Origin: Deltaproteobacteria bacterium
GTDB taxonomy: Bacteria > Myxococcota_A > UBA796 > SXON01
DNA length: 64,000 nucleotides
Assembly: GCA_947490345.1 (NCBI GenBank)
Contig: CANLGL010000011.1
Coordinates: forward strand, 1-64,000
Direction of reading: 5' to 3'
Shown here: one piece after another, positions 51,916 through 60,079 of the stretch
Layout: the number at the start of each line of letters is the position of its first letter
Position numbering within the stretch: position 1 is the first letter of the stretch
Notes under the pieces: model-generated
What the model was told of the DNA's origin: nothing
The model's database searches: none
The model's input: the letters and a program-made list of their open reading frames with translations, nothing else
Made by a program: the position numbers and the translations under genes

Positions 51916-54900
51916 CTACTCCCCCAACCCCATGAAGTACCACGCCGCCCCGCTGCTGCTGGCGTACGCCGAGGACGACACCGCGAAGTCGGCGAAGCCG
52001 TCGCCCTCCAGATCGCCGATGCCGATCGCGGCGCGACCGAGGTTGTCCGACGAGGTGGGCGCGGTCACCGTCCACTCGGCGTCGTCGGCGTCCAGGCTGC
52101 CCGAGAAGGGCCCGAGGAACAGGTAGGCCGTTCCGCGCACACTCGCGGAGTAGTCGTAGTAGGGTGCGGTCGCGACCAGATCGGTCTCCCCGTCGCCGTC
52201 GACATCTCCGGGGACCGCGACGGCGTACCCGAAATAAGGGCTCGTCGACGTCGTCGGGCCCCCGATGAGCGCGGTGGCGTCGGTGTACCAGTCGACGGTC
52301 CCTGACGGAAGCGTCGCCCCCCCCGACAGGATCACCACCCCGCCGCGGCGGCCACCGAGCGAGAGGCCGTAGCCGCCGACCACGAGGTCGTCGTAGCCGT
52401 CGCCATCGAGGTCCCCCGCCGCGTCGATGTCGAAGCCGAAGTAGTAGCCGCGCGACGCGAACGACGAGGTGAAGGTCGCGTCCGCAGTGCTGGCGAAGGT
52501 GCCGCTGGCCGCAAGCGAATCGCTCGCCATGTACACGTTTCCCGCATCGCCGGTGGCGGCGTACGGCGCCCCGACGAACAGCTCGTGGGCGCCATCCGCG
52601 TCGAAGTCCACGAAGGCCAGCCCCTGGCCGAGGGAGTCGTTGCTGGCGGACCCGCGGAGCAGCGCGCCGACCGTGCCGTTGGTGTAGGCGCCGGCGGGCG
52701 ACTCCACCCACACGATGGCCCCCACGCCCGTTGACGTCGAGTAGTCGTATTCGGTCCCGCCGACCACCATCTCGAGGTTCCCGTCGCCGTCGATGTCGCC
52801 GCCGAGGACGCTCACCGCGCCGAATTCGTCGTACGTCCCGGTGGCGGTGAAGGTCGCCGTGGCCGCGGACATCGCGGTCAATGAGGTCATCGGCCCATCG
52901 AACAGGTAGGCGCCACTGCCGCCCGCGCTGGTGTCCAGCATCACCAACAGGTCGTCATCGCCGTCGTTGTCGATGTCCCCGGACGACAGCCCCTCTGCGG
53001 GTTCGGAGCTGCTCGAGCCGCCGAGGAGCTGGTCGAGGTCGGCCAGCGCGGTACCGGTGGCGCTGTCGTTGTAGACATAGATGCCATTCGTGGAATTACC
53101 GGCGCTCCGGTTGTAGGCCCAGTACACCAACAGATCGTCATTTCCGTCGTCATCCATGTCGCCGGCGCCGATGCCGTAGCCCAGGTAGTAGCCGGTCCGA
53201 TCGCCGAGGAAGCTGGCGCTGGCCTCGGTCGAGGCATCGACGCCCTCCCATTCGCAGGCGTCCCGATCGCCACTACAGTCGTTGTCCAGGCCGTCGTTGC
53301 ACACCTCGGTCTCGCCGGGGTTCATGGTCGCTTCGGCGTCGTCACAGTCTCCGCCTGACGAGACCTGCCCGACGACGGGCTCGCAGCTGATGGTGGCGGT
53401 GCCGGTGCCGTAGCCGTCGCCGTCGCCGTCGGTGTACCAGCTGTTCTCGCCGGTGACGCCGGGGTCGTCATCGTCGCTCAGCCCGTCGCAATCTTCGTCG
53501 ATGTCGCCAGCGTCGCAGACCTCGGCCTCGCCGGGGTTGAGGTCGGCGTCGGTGTCGTCGCAGTCGCCGGCTAGTGCGGCGTAGCCACCGGGGCGGTCAC
53601 AATCGAGGTCGGTGGTGGTGCTGACGCCGTAGCCGTCGGCGTCGACGTCGCGGTACCACGTCGCGACATCGATGGCGCTATCCTCGTCGGTGGAGCCGTC
53701 GCAGTCGTCGTCCTCGCCGTCGCAATATTCGTCGGCGCCCGGATTGACGCCGGCGTCGCCGTCATCGCAGTCGGTGCTGACCGGGGCGTAGCCGGCGGGC
53801 TGGGTGCAGCCGGAGGTAGTGGGGCGTGCGACCCCGTAGTTGTCCCCGTCGCCGTCGGTGTACCAGGTGGGCGCGTCGACGGCGGTGTCTTCGTCGACGC
53901 TGCCATCGCAGTTCTCATCAGCCCCGCCACACACTTCGTCCGCCGCGGGATTGGTCGTCGCGGCGGCATCGTCGCAATCGCCGGCGGTGGCGAGGTAGCC
54001 GCTGGGGAGCGAACAGGCCCGCGTGCTGACGTCGTCGGAGCCGTACCCGTCGGCGTCGCTGTCGGCGTACCAGGTGGAGGCGTCTTCAGCGCTGTCTTCG
54101 TCTACGACACCGTCGCAGTTGTCATCGTCACCGTCACAATACTCGTAGGCCCACGGATTCTCGTTGGCGTCGGTGTCATCGCAGTCGCTGTCGTCGGAAA
54201 GGTAGCCGGCGGGCGCGCTGCAGGCGGTCATCCCCGACGCGGCATCGCCCCATCCGTCCAGATCAGCGTCGGCATACCAACTCGTGGCATCGAGGGCTGC
54301 CTCCTCGTCCGTCTCGCCATCGCAATTGTTGTCGACGCCGTCGCAGTACTCGACCGCGCCAGGGAACGCGTCGCCATCGACGTCGTCGCAGTCGCCGCCC
54401 ACCTCCACAAAGCCGCTGAGGGGATCGCAGGACACGCTACTGGTGTCGTCGTCGCCGTAGCCATCGCCGTCGTCATCCACGAAGTAGGTGAAGGCGTCTA
54501 CCGCATCGTCCTCGTCGATCTCTCCGTCGCAGTCGTCGTCGCTGCGATCGCAGTACTCCGGGGCGCCGGGGTAGGTCGTGGCGTTGGCGTCGTCGCAGTC
54601 GTCGGGATCGTCGGCGTAGCCGGCGGGTGCGGAACAGCTCACCAGCACGGACACCGTGGTCCCGGAGCCGTCCCCGTCGGTGTCGAGGTACCAGGTCAGG
54701 GCGTTGGCGGCGTCGTCCTCGTCGATGGACTCGTCGCAGTCGTTGTCGATCCCGTCGCACAGCTCCAACCCGGCCGGGGAGACGGCGGGGTCGTCATCGT
54801 TGCAGTCGCCGCCGACCTCGATCTTGCCCTCCACAGGGTTGCAGTTACGCTCCTCGGTGGCCGGATCGCCGTAGCCGTCGCCGTCGGCGTCGGTGCTCCA

Positions 54901-55155
54901 CGCGGGCGCCCGCGCGGCGCCGGGTTCGTCGACCTCACCGTCGCAGTTGTCGTCGATTTCGTTGCATTCCTCCGGCTCGCCGGGGTTGATCTCGTTGTCC
55001 CGCCCGGCCGCAGAGGGGCGATCGCTTGGGGGAAGAGGCCTGCGGCCCCTTCCCCTACCGCGCCGTTCCCGCCCGGCCGCAGAGTGGTGGGTCGCGTGTG
55101 GGCGGCGGGCCGGGCTACGCCTCATCCACCACCCGGTTGGGCTACCAGCGCCCAC
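51916..55155 (-). CDS. MopI-repeat/FG-GAP protein with aberrant 5' end
   Basis: The frame spans 1079 residues. From about residue 54 (55000) to 655 it holds nine MopI-type units (CDGxDNDCDExIDED alternating with DCDDxxxxxxPGAxE and WYxDxDGDGYG). Residues about 660-1079 form an FG-GAP beta propeller with D-x-D-x-D-G loops (GAGDMDDDGNDDLLV, AAGDLDGDGYDDLVVG, PGDVDGDGETDLVATAP, GIGDLEGDGFADFAVSS). The first ~53 residues (GAGSPTGWWMRRSPARRPHA...) are not family-like, lack a signal peptide, and fall in the repeat element at 54999-55084. The genuine coding resumes mid-repeat at NEINPGEPEEC, so the native N-terminus with its lipobox seems lost, and an original start is not visible. The C-terminal 25 residues end normally. 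Confidence 0.75.
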   Translation of the reverse strand: MGAGSPTGWWMRRSPARRPHATHHSAAGRERRGRGRGRRPLPPSDRPSAAGRDNEINPGEPEECNEIDDNCDGEVDEPGAARAPAWSTDADGDGYGDPATEERNCNPVEGKIEVGGDCNDDDPAVSPAGLELCDGIDNDCDESIDEDDAANALTWYLDTDGDGSGTTVSVLVSCSAPAGYADDPDDCDDANATTYPGAPEYCDRSDDDCDGEIDEDDAVDAFTYFVDDDGDGYGDDDTSSVSCDPLSGFVEVGGDCDDVDGDAFPGAVEYCDGVDNNCDGETDEEAALDATSWYADADLDGWGDAASGMTACSAPAGYLSDDSDCDDTDANENPWAYEYCDGDDDNCDGVVDEDSAEDASTWYADSDADGYGSDDVSTRACSLPSGYLATAGDCDDAAATTNPAADEVCGGADENCDGSVDEDTAVDAPTWYTDGDGDNYGVARPTTSGCTQPAGYAPVSTDCDDGDAGVNPGADEYCDGEDDDCDGSTDEDSAIDVATWYRDVDADGYGVSTTTDLDCDRPGGYAALAGDCDDTDADLNPGEAEVCDAGDIDEDCDGLSDDDDPGVTGENSWYTDGDGDGYGTGTATISCEPVVGQVSSGGDCDDAEATMNPGETEVCNDGLDNDCSGDRDACEWEGVDASTEASASFLGDRTGYYLGYGIGAGDMDDDGNDDLLVYWAYNRSAGNSTNGIYVYNDSATGTALADLDQLLGGSSSSEPAEGLSSGDIDNDGDDDLLVMLDTSAGGSGAYLFDGPMTSLTAMSAATATFTATGTYDEFGAVSVLGGDIDGDGNLEMVVGGTEYDYSTSTGVGAIVWVESPAGAYTNGTVGALLRGSASNDSLGQGLAFVDFDADGAHELFVGAPYAATGDAGNVYMASDSLAASGTFASTADATFTSSFASRGYYFGFDIDAAGDLDGDGYDDLVVGGYGLSLGGRRGGVVILSGGATLPSGTVDWYTDATALIGGPTTSTSPYFGYAVAVPGDVDGDGETDLVATAPYYDYSASVRGTAYLFLGPFSGSLDADDAEWTVTAPTSSDNLGRAAIGIGDLEGDGFADFAVSSSAYASSSGAAWYFMGLGE
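54999..55084. repeat. Hairpin flanked by 17-base direct repeats
   Basis: Direct repeats CCCGCCCGGCCGCAGAG lie at 54999-55015 and 55068-55084. Between them a near-perfect inverted repeat (55029-55040 GGGGAAGAGGCC with 55044-55055 GGCCCCTTCCCC, 11 of 12 pairs, 3-base loop) forms a strong hairpin. The left repeat is exactly at the point where coding homology of the MopI/FG-GAP gene stops. Confidence 0.75.
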
Positions 55156-55298
55156 GGGCGGCCGCCGCTACGCCTCGCCAGGCTCTCGCTCCGGGCCCCA
55201 TGTGGCCCTCCACTCGCTCCCTGCCGCGTCGGGACTGAAACACATCAACGTCGCGACAAACCGCCAACTTGTCATGAATATGTCAAGCCGTTGGACAT
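55085..55298. other. Non-coding stretch with gene-end remnants
   Basis: No gene is supported here. It contains CTACGCCTCATCCACCAC at 55115-55132, identical to the 3' end of the FHA-like gene (60080-60097), where it encodes the final VVDEA and the stop on the minus strand. An adjacent CTACGCCTCG lies further right. The base composition becomes less GC-rich toward 55250. A lone GGGACTGAAAC occurs near 55235 but there is no array. Confidence 0.6.
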
Positions 55299-55316
55299 AG
55301 AGAGAGAGAGAGAGAG
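55299..55316 (+). repeat. (AG)9 microsatellite upstream of the 55340 gene
   Basis: Nine AG units lie 23 bases before the ATG at 55340, between a promoter-like TTGTCA (55269-55274) and a GAGG ribosome binding site just before the ATG. Dinucleotide tracts of this length are uncommon in such GC-rich sequence and slip easily. Confidence 0.9.
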
Positions 55317-55339
55317 TACGCAAACGATCGAGGTGTACG

Positions 55340-55741
55340 ATGGTTCGTCGAGGTTTCAGCCCGTTCGCATGTGTGTTCACCCGCGCCGACATCAGTCCCA
55401 CCACTGGCATCCGGTTCTTCCCGTGCACGATGGCGCGGCCGACCGCCGACATCAAGTCGGTGCACGCGATGATGGACGCGCTGAACATCACCGGCGACAT
55501 GCGGCTGACGTTCGGCTACCTGGAGAGCGACGAACCCGACATCTTCACCGGTGCGCCAACGGTCATCGACGCAAACTTTGCCCGGACGACGGATGGCTTC
55601 AGTGGGACCGCAGGCTACATCGGCGTGACCTTCACCAAAGCCCATGTGGTCTTTGGGGTCATCACGCGGAACAACTCCGGCGATCCGGCGAAGATCGAGC
55701 TCTGCTGGGTCTCGACGCGCTTCGACACCCGCGCCTGCTGA
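55340..55741 (+). CDS. Hypothetical beta-rich protein
   Basis: A 133-residue protein from ATG 55340, with GAGG seven bases upstream. It begins MVRRGFSPFACVFTRADISPTT, is rich in beta-type segments (DMRLTFGYLESDEPDIF, GYIGVTFTKAHVVFGVIT), and has no clear signal, membrane helix or motif. It precedes a 540-residue unknown protein by 8 bases. The (AG)9 tract lies in its leader. Codon use is less GC-rich than the neighbours, compatible with acquisition. I do not recognise it. Confidence 0.6.
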   Translation: MVRRGFSPFACVFTRADISPTTGIRFFPCTMARPTADIKSVHAMMDALNITGDMRLTFGYLESDEPDIFTGAPTVIDANFARTTDGFSGTAGYIGVTFTKAHVVFGVITRNNSGDPAKIELCWVSTRFDTRAC

Positions 55742-55749
55742 GCGGCGGG

Positions 55750-57372
55750 ATGGCCGCCGTCTTCCAGTCGTCGATCGAGCTTGACGACGCGTGGGTCGAG
55801 GGCGGCCCGGCGTTGGTCGTCGTTCCCGAGACGGCGACGAGCGCGGCCGCGGGCGTGGTCACCACGTCGGATTGCACGGTTGTGGTGAGTGGGACCAGCT
55901 ACACCGGCGGCACCGATCCGGGGGGCATGGGGGGCGGTGGCGGGGCCGTTCCATTGCCCGGCCAGCCAACCTATCAGCTATGGATGTACGGTGTGGGAGC
56001 GGGGAGCGTGGCGGCGGCGGTGTCAGGAACCGGAGTGTCGTCCCAACCGCTGCGGCAGACGGCCAACATCTTGGCGACCTACCTCCCGGCACCCCTGAAG
56101 GCGGGGCAACTGAACATCGCCTACGCCGTGTCCAATACGGTTCGGGATCCCGGCCTCGTCAAGGGCGCGGCCGCGTACGCGTTCGACCTCAGCTTCAGCT
56201 ATTATCCCCTTATCAGCACCGCGATCCCGAGCCAGACCGAGCCGCGCTCGTTCGACGGCCACGACGCCAGCATGGCCAACTACAAGGACGCCCATGTGTT
56301 GGAGTTGAAAAAGGGGCGGGGCTGGCTGATGTTGCTGGCGCGGTACACGGCGATCGATGGGGACTACCTTTTCGGACCGGGTGCAGCCGAAGGCAAGGGC
56401 ATCCCCGGCCCGGACAACAGCTCGGCGGCGATTGTCGGTTACTGGTGCAGTGACCCATCGTTCCAGAAGGACATCAAGGGACCCTATTTTCTGGTGGCCC
56501 GGTACCATGACAACTTCGACGGCGTGAACCCGGATCAGGTGCCGTTGTGGATCGGAGTGCCGGCAGCGTGTGAGATCGAGGTCGACGGCGTGGAGTATCT
56601 GTACATCTACTACGCCGCTGAGCTTACGGACTACGCCAACTCGACCGAGTGGGGCCCCGACCGTCGGGGCAACTTCATCCCCGGCACCCATGTCAAGCGG
56701 ATCCCCACGGAGCATCTCCCTTGGGGAAATACTTGGGGACGGGCGGTCGCGCTGTACATGGGCTGGTACTACCTCACCTCCACGTACGAGCCGAACTGGA
56801 ACAGCAAGAGCGGCCTACACGAGGTCGCCGGGGAGAAACTCGGCAAGGTGAACATCTGGGTGGCCGAAGGCCGCCCCTGGAAGGCCGGCGACTCCCCGGC
56901 GACCAAAGGCAACCGGCTGATCTGGGACGTGTACGTCAAGCTCAAGGACGTGGATGCCGTGCCGGTAGTCTTCGACGAGAGTGTGGCCCTTTACTTCGCG
57001 GGGAACCTCAATGAGGAGGGGACAGGGACCCAACAGTATGCCTGGGGGATATGGCGGAGTGTGCTCGGGCCGGCCGCCAAGGACCGGGTGTACGGAACCG
57101 ACTTTGTCGTTCGTACGGTGACCGACGCCGACCTCGGCGGCAAGGACGATCTGGTGGCTCGTTCGAACCCTACCAACACCGTGGCGCACTGGTCCGGCAA
57201 CTCGCAGATGCGCCTCGATCCCGATCCGGTGCCGCTGCCGTCCGGAGAGTGGCTTGTCTTTGCCGGCTCGGAGCCGGCTGAGGAGCTCAAGAAATTGGGA
57301 TACAAATTCCCTCTGGAACGGTTCGCCACGACGCAGGATACCGCTGAGCGCAGCTTCAGCGCAGCATGGTGA
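55750..57372 (+). CDS. Large hypothetical protein
   Basis: A 540-residue protein starting at ATG 55750, 8 bases after the preceding stop. Features are: an N-terminal ~100 residue segment with a Gly-rich stretch (GGMGGGGGAVPLPG), then a beta-rich core with many aromatic residues (YPLISTAIPSQTEPRSFDG, LVARYHDNFDGVN, IDYYAAELTDYAN-like, WYYLTSTYEPNW, YAWGIWRSVLGPA). The pattern of repeated beta blades would suit a five-bladed propeller, as in GH43-type or similar folds, but I see no catalytic motif I would trust. It overlaps the following FG-GAP gene by 7 bases, so it is part of a coupled operon. An upstream extension to 55084 is rejected. Confidence 0.6.
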   Translation: MAAVFQSSIELDDAWVEGGPALVVVPETATSAAAGVVTTSDCTVVVSGTSYTGGTDPGGMGGGGGAVPLPGQPTYQLWMYGVGAGSVAAAVSGTGVSSQPLRQTANILATYLPAPLKAGQLNIAYAVSNTVRDPGLVKGAAAYAFDLSFSYYPLISTAIPSQTEPRSFDGHDASMANYKDAHVLELKKGRGWLMLLARYTAIDGDYLFGPGAAEGKGIPGPDNSSAAIVGYWCSDPSFQKDIKGPYFLVARYHDNFDGVNPDQVPLWIGVPAACEIEVDGVEYLYIYYAAELTDYANSTEWGPDRRGNFIPGTHVKRIPTEHLPWGNTWGRAVALYMGWYYLTSTYEPNWNSKSGLHEVAGEKLGKVNIWVAEGRPWKAGDSPATKGNRLIWDVYVKLKDVDAVPVVFDESVALYFAGNLNEEGTGTQQYAWGIWRSVLGPAAKDRVYGTDFVVRTVTDADLGGKDDLVARSNPTNTVAHWSGNSQMRLDPDPVPLPSGEWLVFAGSEPAEELKKLGYKFPLERFATTQDTAERSFSAAW

Positions 57373-58670
57373 CGACCCTGCTGCTGGCGGCGTTGGGTTG
57401 CGCGGTGGAGGCGCCCGACGATTCCGACGCTCACCCCGCCGACTCAGATACAACCACGCCGACCGACCAGGACGGCGACGGGTGGTTCACGCCCGAGGAC
57501 TGCGACGACACCGACCCGAACACCTACCCGGGGGCGTTTGACAGCGCCTATGACGAGGATTCCGACTGCAACGGAAACGGGGGACCGCTCGCGTGGGGGT
57601 GGTCGTCATACGGGCCCTGGCAGCCGGCCGGCGACGTTGACGGGGATGGCGGCGCGGACATCGTCTACAGCTACCACTACAAGACCGACGACAGCGAGTA
57701 CGTGCTCCTAAGCGGTCAAAGCTGGGCGACCCCCCTGTGCTCGCTCGGCCGCGGCTATGCCGGCACCGGGATCGGCGACCTGGACGGCGAAGGCCACGGC
57801 GACCTTGTCGCGTATCGTGACGGCGGGCTCGGCGTGTACGATGGCGCCGTGGTCGGCGACCACATCGGGCTGCTCAACCTGCTGGCGCTGCCGACGATGC
57901 GCCAAAGGGCCCTGGGCGAACTGGGGGACATCGACGGCGACGGGGCCATCGAGGTGCAGGTGGGCGACCATGTGTTCACCGCCGCCCACCTTCTCGATTC
58001 AGGGTCCGTGGTCGCCGACTCGCGCTGGTTGTTCCCCGACCTGCCGATTCCCGACATCTTCAATTACTCGTGGAGGTACAACGACAGCCTGCTGCGGCCT
58101 GGCGACCTCGACGGCGACGGCCTCCTGGAGCTGCGGATCGGCGAGGAGGTGTTCGTCGGTGCGGCCCTGCTGGACGGCGGCACCTTCCTGCTGGCTGACG
58201 CGGTAAACGTTCCCGGGCTCGGAGGGTTCCTGGGGGACGTCTCCGGCGACGGTCGTGACGACGTGTGGCTCTACGACGGCACCGCCGCGGGCTCGGTGGA
58301 AGTGGCGAGCTTCCCCGCTGTCGTCAGCGCCGAACCGGTGGTATTTGCCGCTATCGTCGGCTCGGCCGTGACGTTCGTGCCCGCAGCGGCGGGCGACATC
58401 GGCGATCCGGACCAGGATGGACACGCCGATCTCGGCACTGGCGTGGGGACTGGCGTCCTCAACGGCTTCGACGGCGAGAGCCGCCTCTTTCGCGGTGCGC
58501 GCCTGGTCGGGAGCCTGGACATCGACGACGCCGACCGCCGGATCGCGTACTACGCAACGCGGTTCGACCACCTCGATTTCTACGGCGACGGCGAGGACCA
58601 GCCGATTGTCTCCTACGAATACTCCTACGCGGGCGTCATCGGCGGCACCGACGTCTTCCCGACGCCCTGA
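57366..58670 (+). CDS. FG-GAP-repeat lipoprotein
   Basis: A 434-residue lipoprotein from ATG 57366, overlapping the previous stop by 7 bases. The signal VTTLLLAALGC has a lipobox (ALGC), followed by a Thr/Asp linker with DQDGDGWFTPEDCDDTDPNT (a MopI-type unit) and a propeller of FG-GAP repeats (PAGDVDGDGGADIVYS, GIGDLDGEGHGDLV, LGDIDGDGAIEVQVG, PGDLDGDGLLELRIG, GDVSGDGRDDVWLYDG, GDPDQDGHADLG). Integrin-type D-x-D-G-D/E-G loops bind Ca2+. It is the third gene of the 55340 operon; it may anchor or display the unknown proteins. Confidence 0.85.
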   Translation: MVTTLLLAALGCAVEAPDDSDAHPADSDTTTPTDQDGDGWFTPEDCDDTDPNTYPGAFDSAYDEDSDCNGNGGPLAWGWSSYGPWQPAGDVDGDGGADIVYSYHYKTDDSEYVLLSGQSWATPLCSLGRGYAGTGIGDLDGEGHGDLVAYRDGGLGVYDGAVVGDHIGLLNLLALPTMRQRALGELGDIDGDGAIEVQVGDHVFTAAHLLDSGSVVADSRWLFPDLPIPDIFNYSWRYNDSLLRPGDLDGDGLLELRIGEEVFVGAALLDGGTFLLADAVNVPGLGGFLGDVSGDGRDDVWLYDGTAAGSVEVASFPAVVSAEPVVFAAIVGSAVTFVPAAAGDIGDPDQDGHADLGTGVGTGVLNGFDGESRLFRGARLVGSLDIDDADRRIAYYATRFDHLDFYGDGEDQPIVSYEYSYAGVIGGTDVFPTP

Positions 58671-58815
58671 GGGCGCTCGCGTCGACCCGCCTCGCAAAAA
58701 ACCCCCAGCGATCGGTCAGACTGCGATCAGACACGGGGGCTGACTTCCGGGAAGCGGTGCCGTACATGATGGGGGCGGCAACCAAACAACCAAGCCGCCG
58801 CAACCGGAGCCCCCC

Positions 58816-59349
58816 ATGTTCAGCCTCGCCCTCGCCTCCCTGGTCTCCTTCGCCTCTGTCGCCCTGGCCGAGGAGGCCGCTCCCGAAACCTTCGGCGACG
58901 CTCACCCCTCCTCCGCGCAGAAGTGGGACGGCGTCCGGCACGGCGTCCGCACCGGCTACGTGTTCGTCAACGACGCCGCGGAAGTCGGCCTCCGGGACCC
59001 CAACCTGTTCGCCCTCGGGTACGAGATGGAGTTCGTCGTCGCCGGTGACCGCAAGCTCGACTTCATCGTGGTCAACAACTTCCTGGTCCTCGGCATCAAC
59101 CAGGGCGAGTTCATCCCGACCTCCAACGTGCTGGTTGGCCTCTCGATGTACGACTACGTGAAGTTCGGCGTCGGCGCCAACGTGACGCCCGACTTCAGCG
59201 GCAACTCCTGGGTCCACATGGTCGCCGCGGTGGAGGTCGCCCCCACCGTCGGCAAGCTCCAACTGCCCGTCGCCGTGAGCTACATCCCCGACGTCAACGG
59301 CCACTTCCGCGTCGGCGCCACGGTCGGCGTGAACTGGCCGCGCAAGTAG
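58816..59349 (+). CDS. Secreted hypothetical beta-rich protein
   Basis: A 177-residue protein from ATG 58816 with GGAG eight bases upstream and a clean signal peptide (MFSLALASLVSFASVALA, cleavage after ALA). The mature part is beta-rich (TGYVFVNDAAEVGLRDP, MEFVVAGDRKLDFIVVNNFLVL, GLSMYDYVKFGVGANVTPDFSG, VAAVEVAPTVGKLQLPVAVSYIP, HFRVGATVGVNWPRK) with alternating residues and a final aromatic region, as in small outer-membrane barrels. I do not recognise the family. The 145 bases before it hold no gene. Confidence 0.65.
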   Translation: MFSLALASLVSFASVALAEEAAPETFGDAHPSSAQKWDGVRHGVRTGYVFVNDAAEVGLRDPNLFALGYEMEFVVAGDRKLDFIVVNNFLVLGINQGEFIPTSNVLVGLSMYDYVKFGVGANVTPDFSGNSWVHMVAAVEVAPTVGKLQLPVAVSYIPDVNGHFRVGATVGVNWPRK

Positions 59350-59357
59350 GCCGATGG

Positions 59358-59509
59358 CCTACGCTTCATCCACCACCTGATCCCGCCCGCCTCGCGCAAC
59401 CGGGTGCGCAGGCGGCGGAGGGCGCGGTCCCAGCTCATCCGGTGGCGGCCGGGTCGCGCTTTCCCCAGTGCTCGCCCGCGACCACCGGAACGAGGTCGGG
59501 CTCGGGATC
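59358..59509 (-). pseudogene. Rearranged remnant of the FHA-like gene at 60080-60973
   Basis: Three blocks match the intact FHA-like gene in the same order. 59358-59384 matches 60079-60105 (24 of 27), 59385-59487 matches 60167-60270 (four mismatches and one deleted base), and 59487-59509 matches 60585-60607 (22 of 23). Segments 60106-60166 and 60271-60584 are missing. The one-base deletion (GGGG to GGG near 59450) shifts the frame, so no full protein can be made. Confidence 0.82.
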
Positions 59510-59964
59510 TAGGGCACCATGTCCGCCAGGCCCGCATCGTAAGCAGAGTCGTATGGCGTGGTGGTGTACAACGCAGGATCGACCGGGCCCGTCCACGCAT
59601 CCGGAGGGGCGCAGGGCCCGGTGGCTGTGCCGGTGTCAGTGTCCGTACCCGTGTCGGTGTCGCCGCCCGTGTCGCCACCGGTGTCCGGGGGGCGTGGGCG
59701 TCTCACGGCGATCAGCGTTGGCCCAGCAGGCTCAGCGGGGGCGACTGGCAAGCCCAACCTGTGCGGCGGACTCGCCTCAACCGTCGTCATCGGAACCGTG
59801 ATGGAATTGGCGTCTCGCAGGGCGGCACTCACGACGGGATGACTCACGTCGTCTCCGGGCAGCCGAAATTTGACGCCGGCGAGCGGGCGCTCGCTTTTCC
59901 TCTCCGGAGGTGCTCGCGGCGACGTGCGCCGCGAATCCCGGCGGGATCTACTACAAAATAACAA
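59509..59964 (-). CDS. Possible Thr/Asp/Gly-repeat protein fragment
   Basis: A 151-residue frame. Its middle carries DTGGDTGGDTDTGTDTDTG, a linker common in myxobacterial surface lipoproteins, and ends GPCAPPDAWTGPVDPALYTTT... The N-terminal half is Pro/Arg-rich with no signal peptide, so the true start may be internal or lost. The stop abuts the FHA-like pseudogene. It may be a gene fragment or noise; the DTG repeat is the only positive evidence. Confidence 0.3.
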   Translation of the reverse strand: MLFCSRSRRDSRRTSPRAPPERKSERPLAGVKFRLPGDDVSHPVVSAALRDANSITVPMTTVEASPPHRLGLPVAPAEPAGPTLIAVRRPRPPDTGGDTGGDTDTGTDTDTGTATGPCAPPDAWTGPVDPALYTTTPYDSAYDAGLADMVP

Positions 59965-60079
59965 AATTCAATCTCGTCATCCCTGGCTCTGTGCTGAGCC
60001 GGAATGCCGGGTCGGCGTTCGATCAACTGCTCTTCGGGCCACCCGACGGCGCGGGTTCGCGGTGAAACTTGCTCGTCAC

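Noticed and set aside
52000..53200. Long plus-strand Arg-rich frames opposite the FG-GAP region (e.g. 52881-53390)
   Set aside because: They are antisense to the FG-GAP repeats, have no start context or motif and show extreme Arg content.
55225..55240. GGGACTGAAAC, resembling the end of a CRISPR repeat
   Set aside because: There is only one copy, with no spacer-sized repeats around it and no cas gene in the window.
55084..55750. In-frame N-terminal extension of the 540-residue protein to 55084
   Set aside because: It would run through the repeat-rich non-coding stretch and the (AG)9 tract and overlap the 55340 gene; the ATG at 55750 follows that gene's stop by 8 bases.
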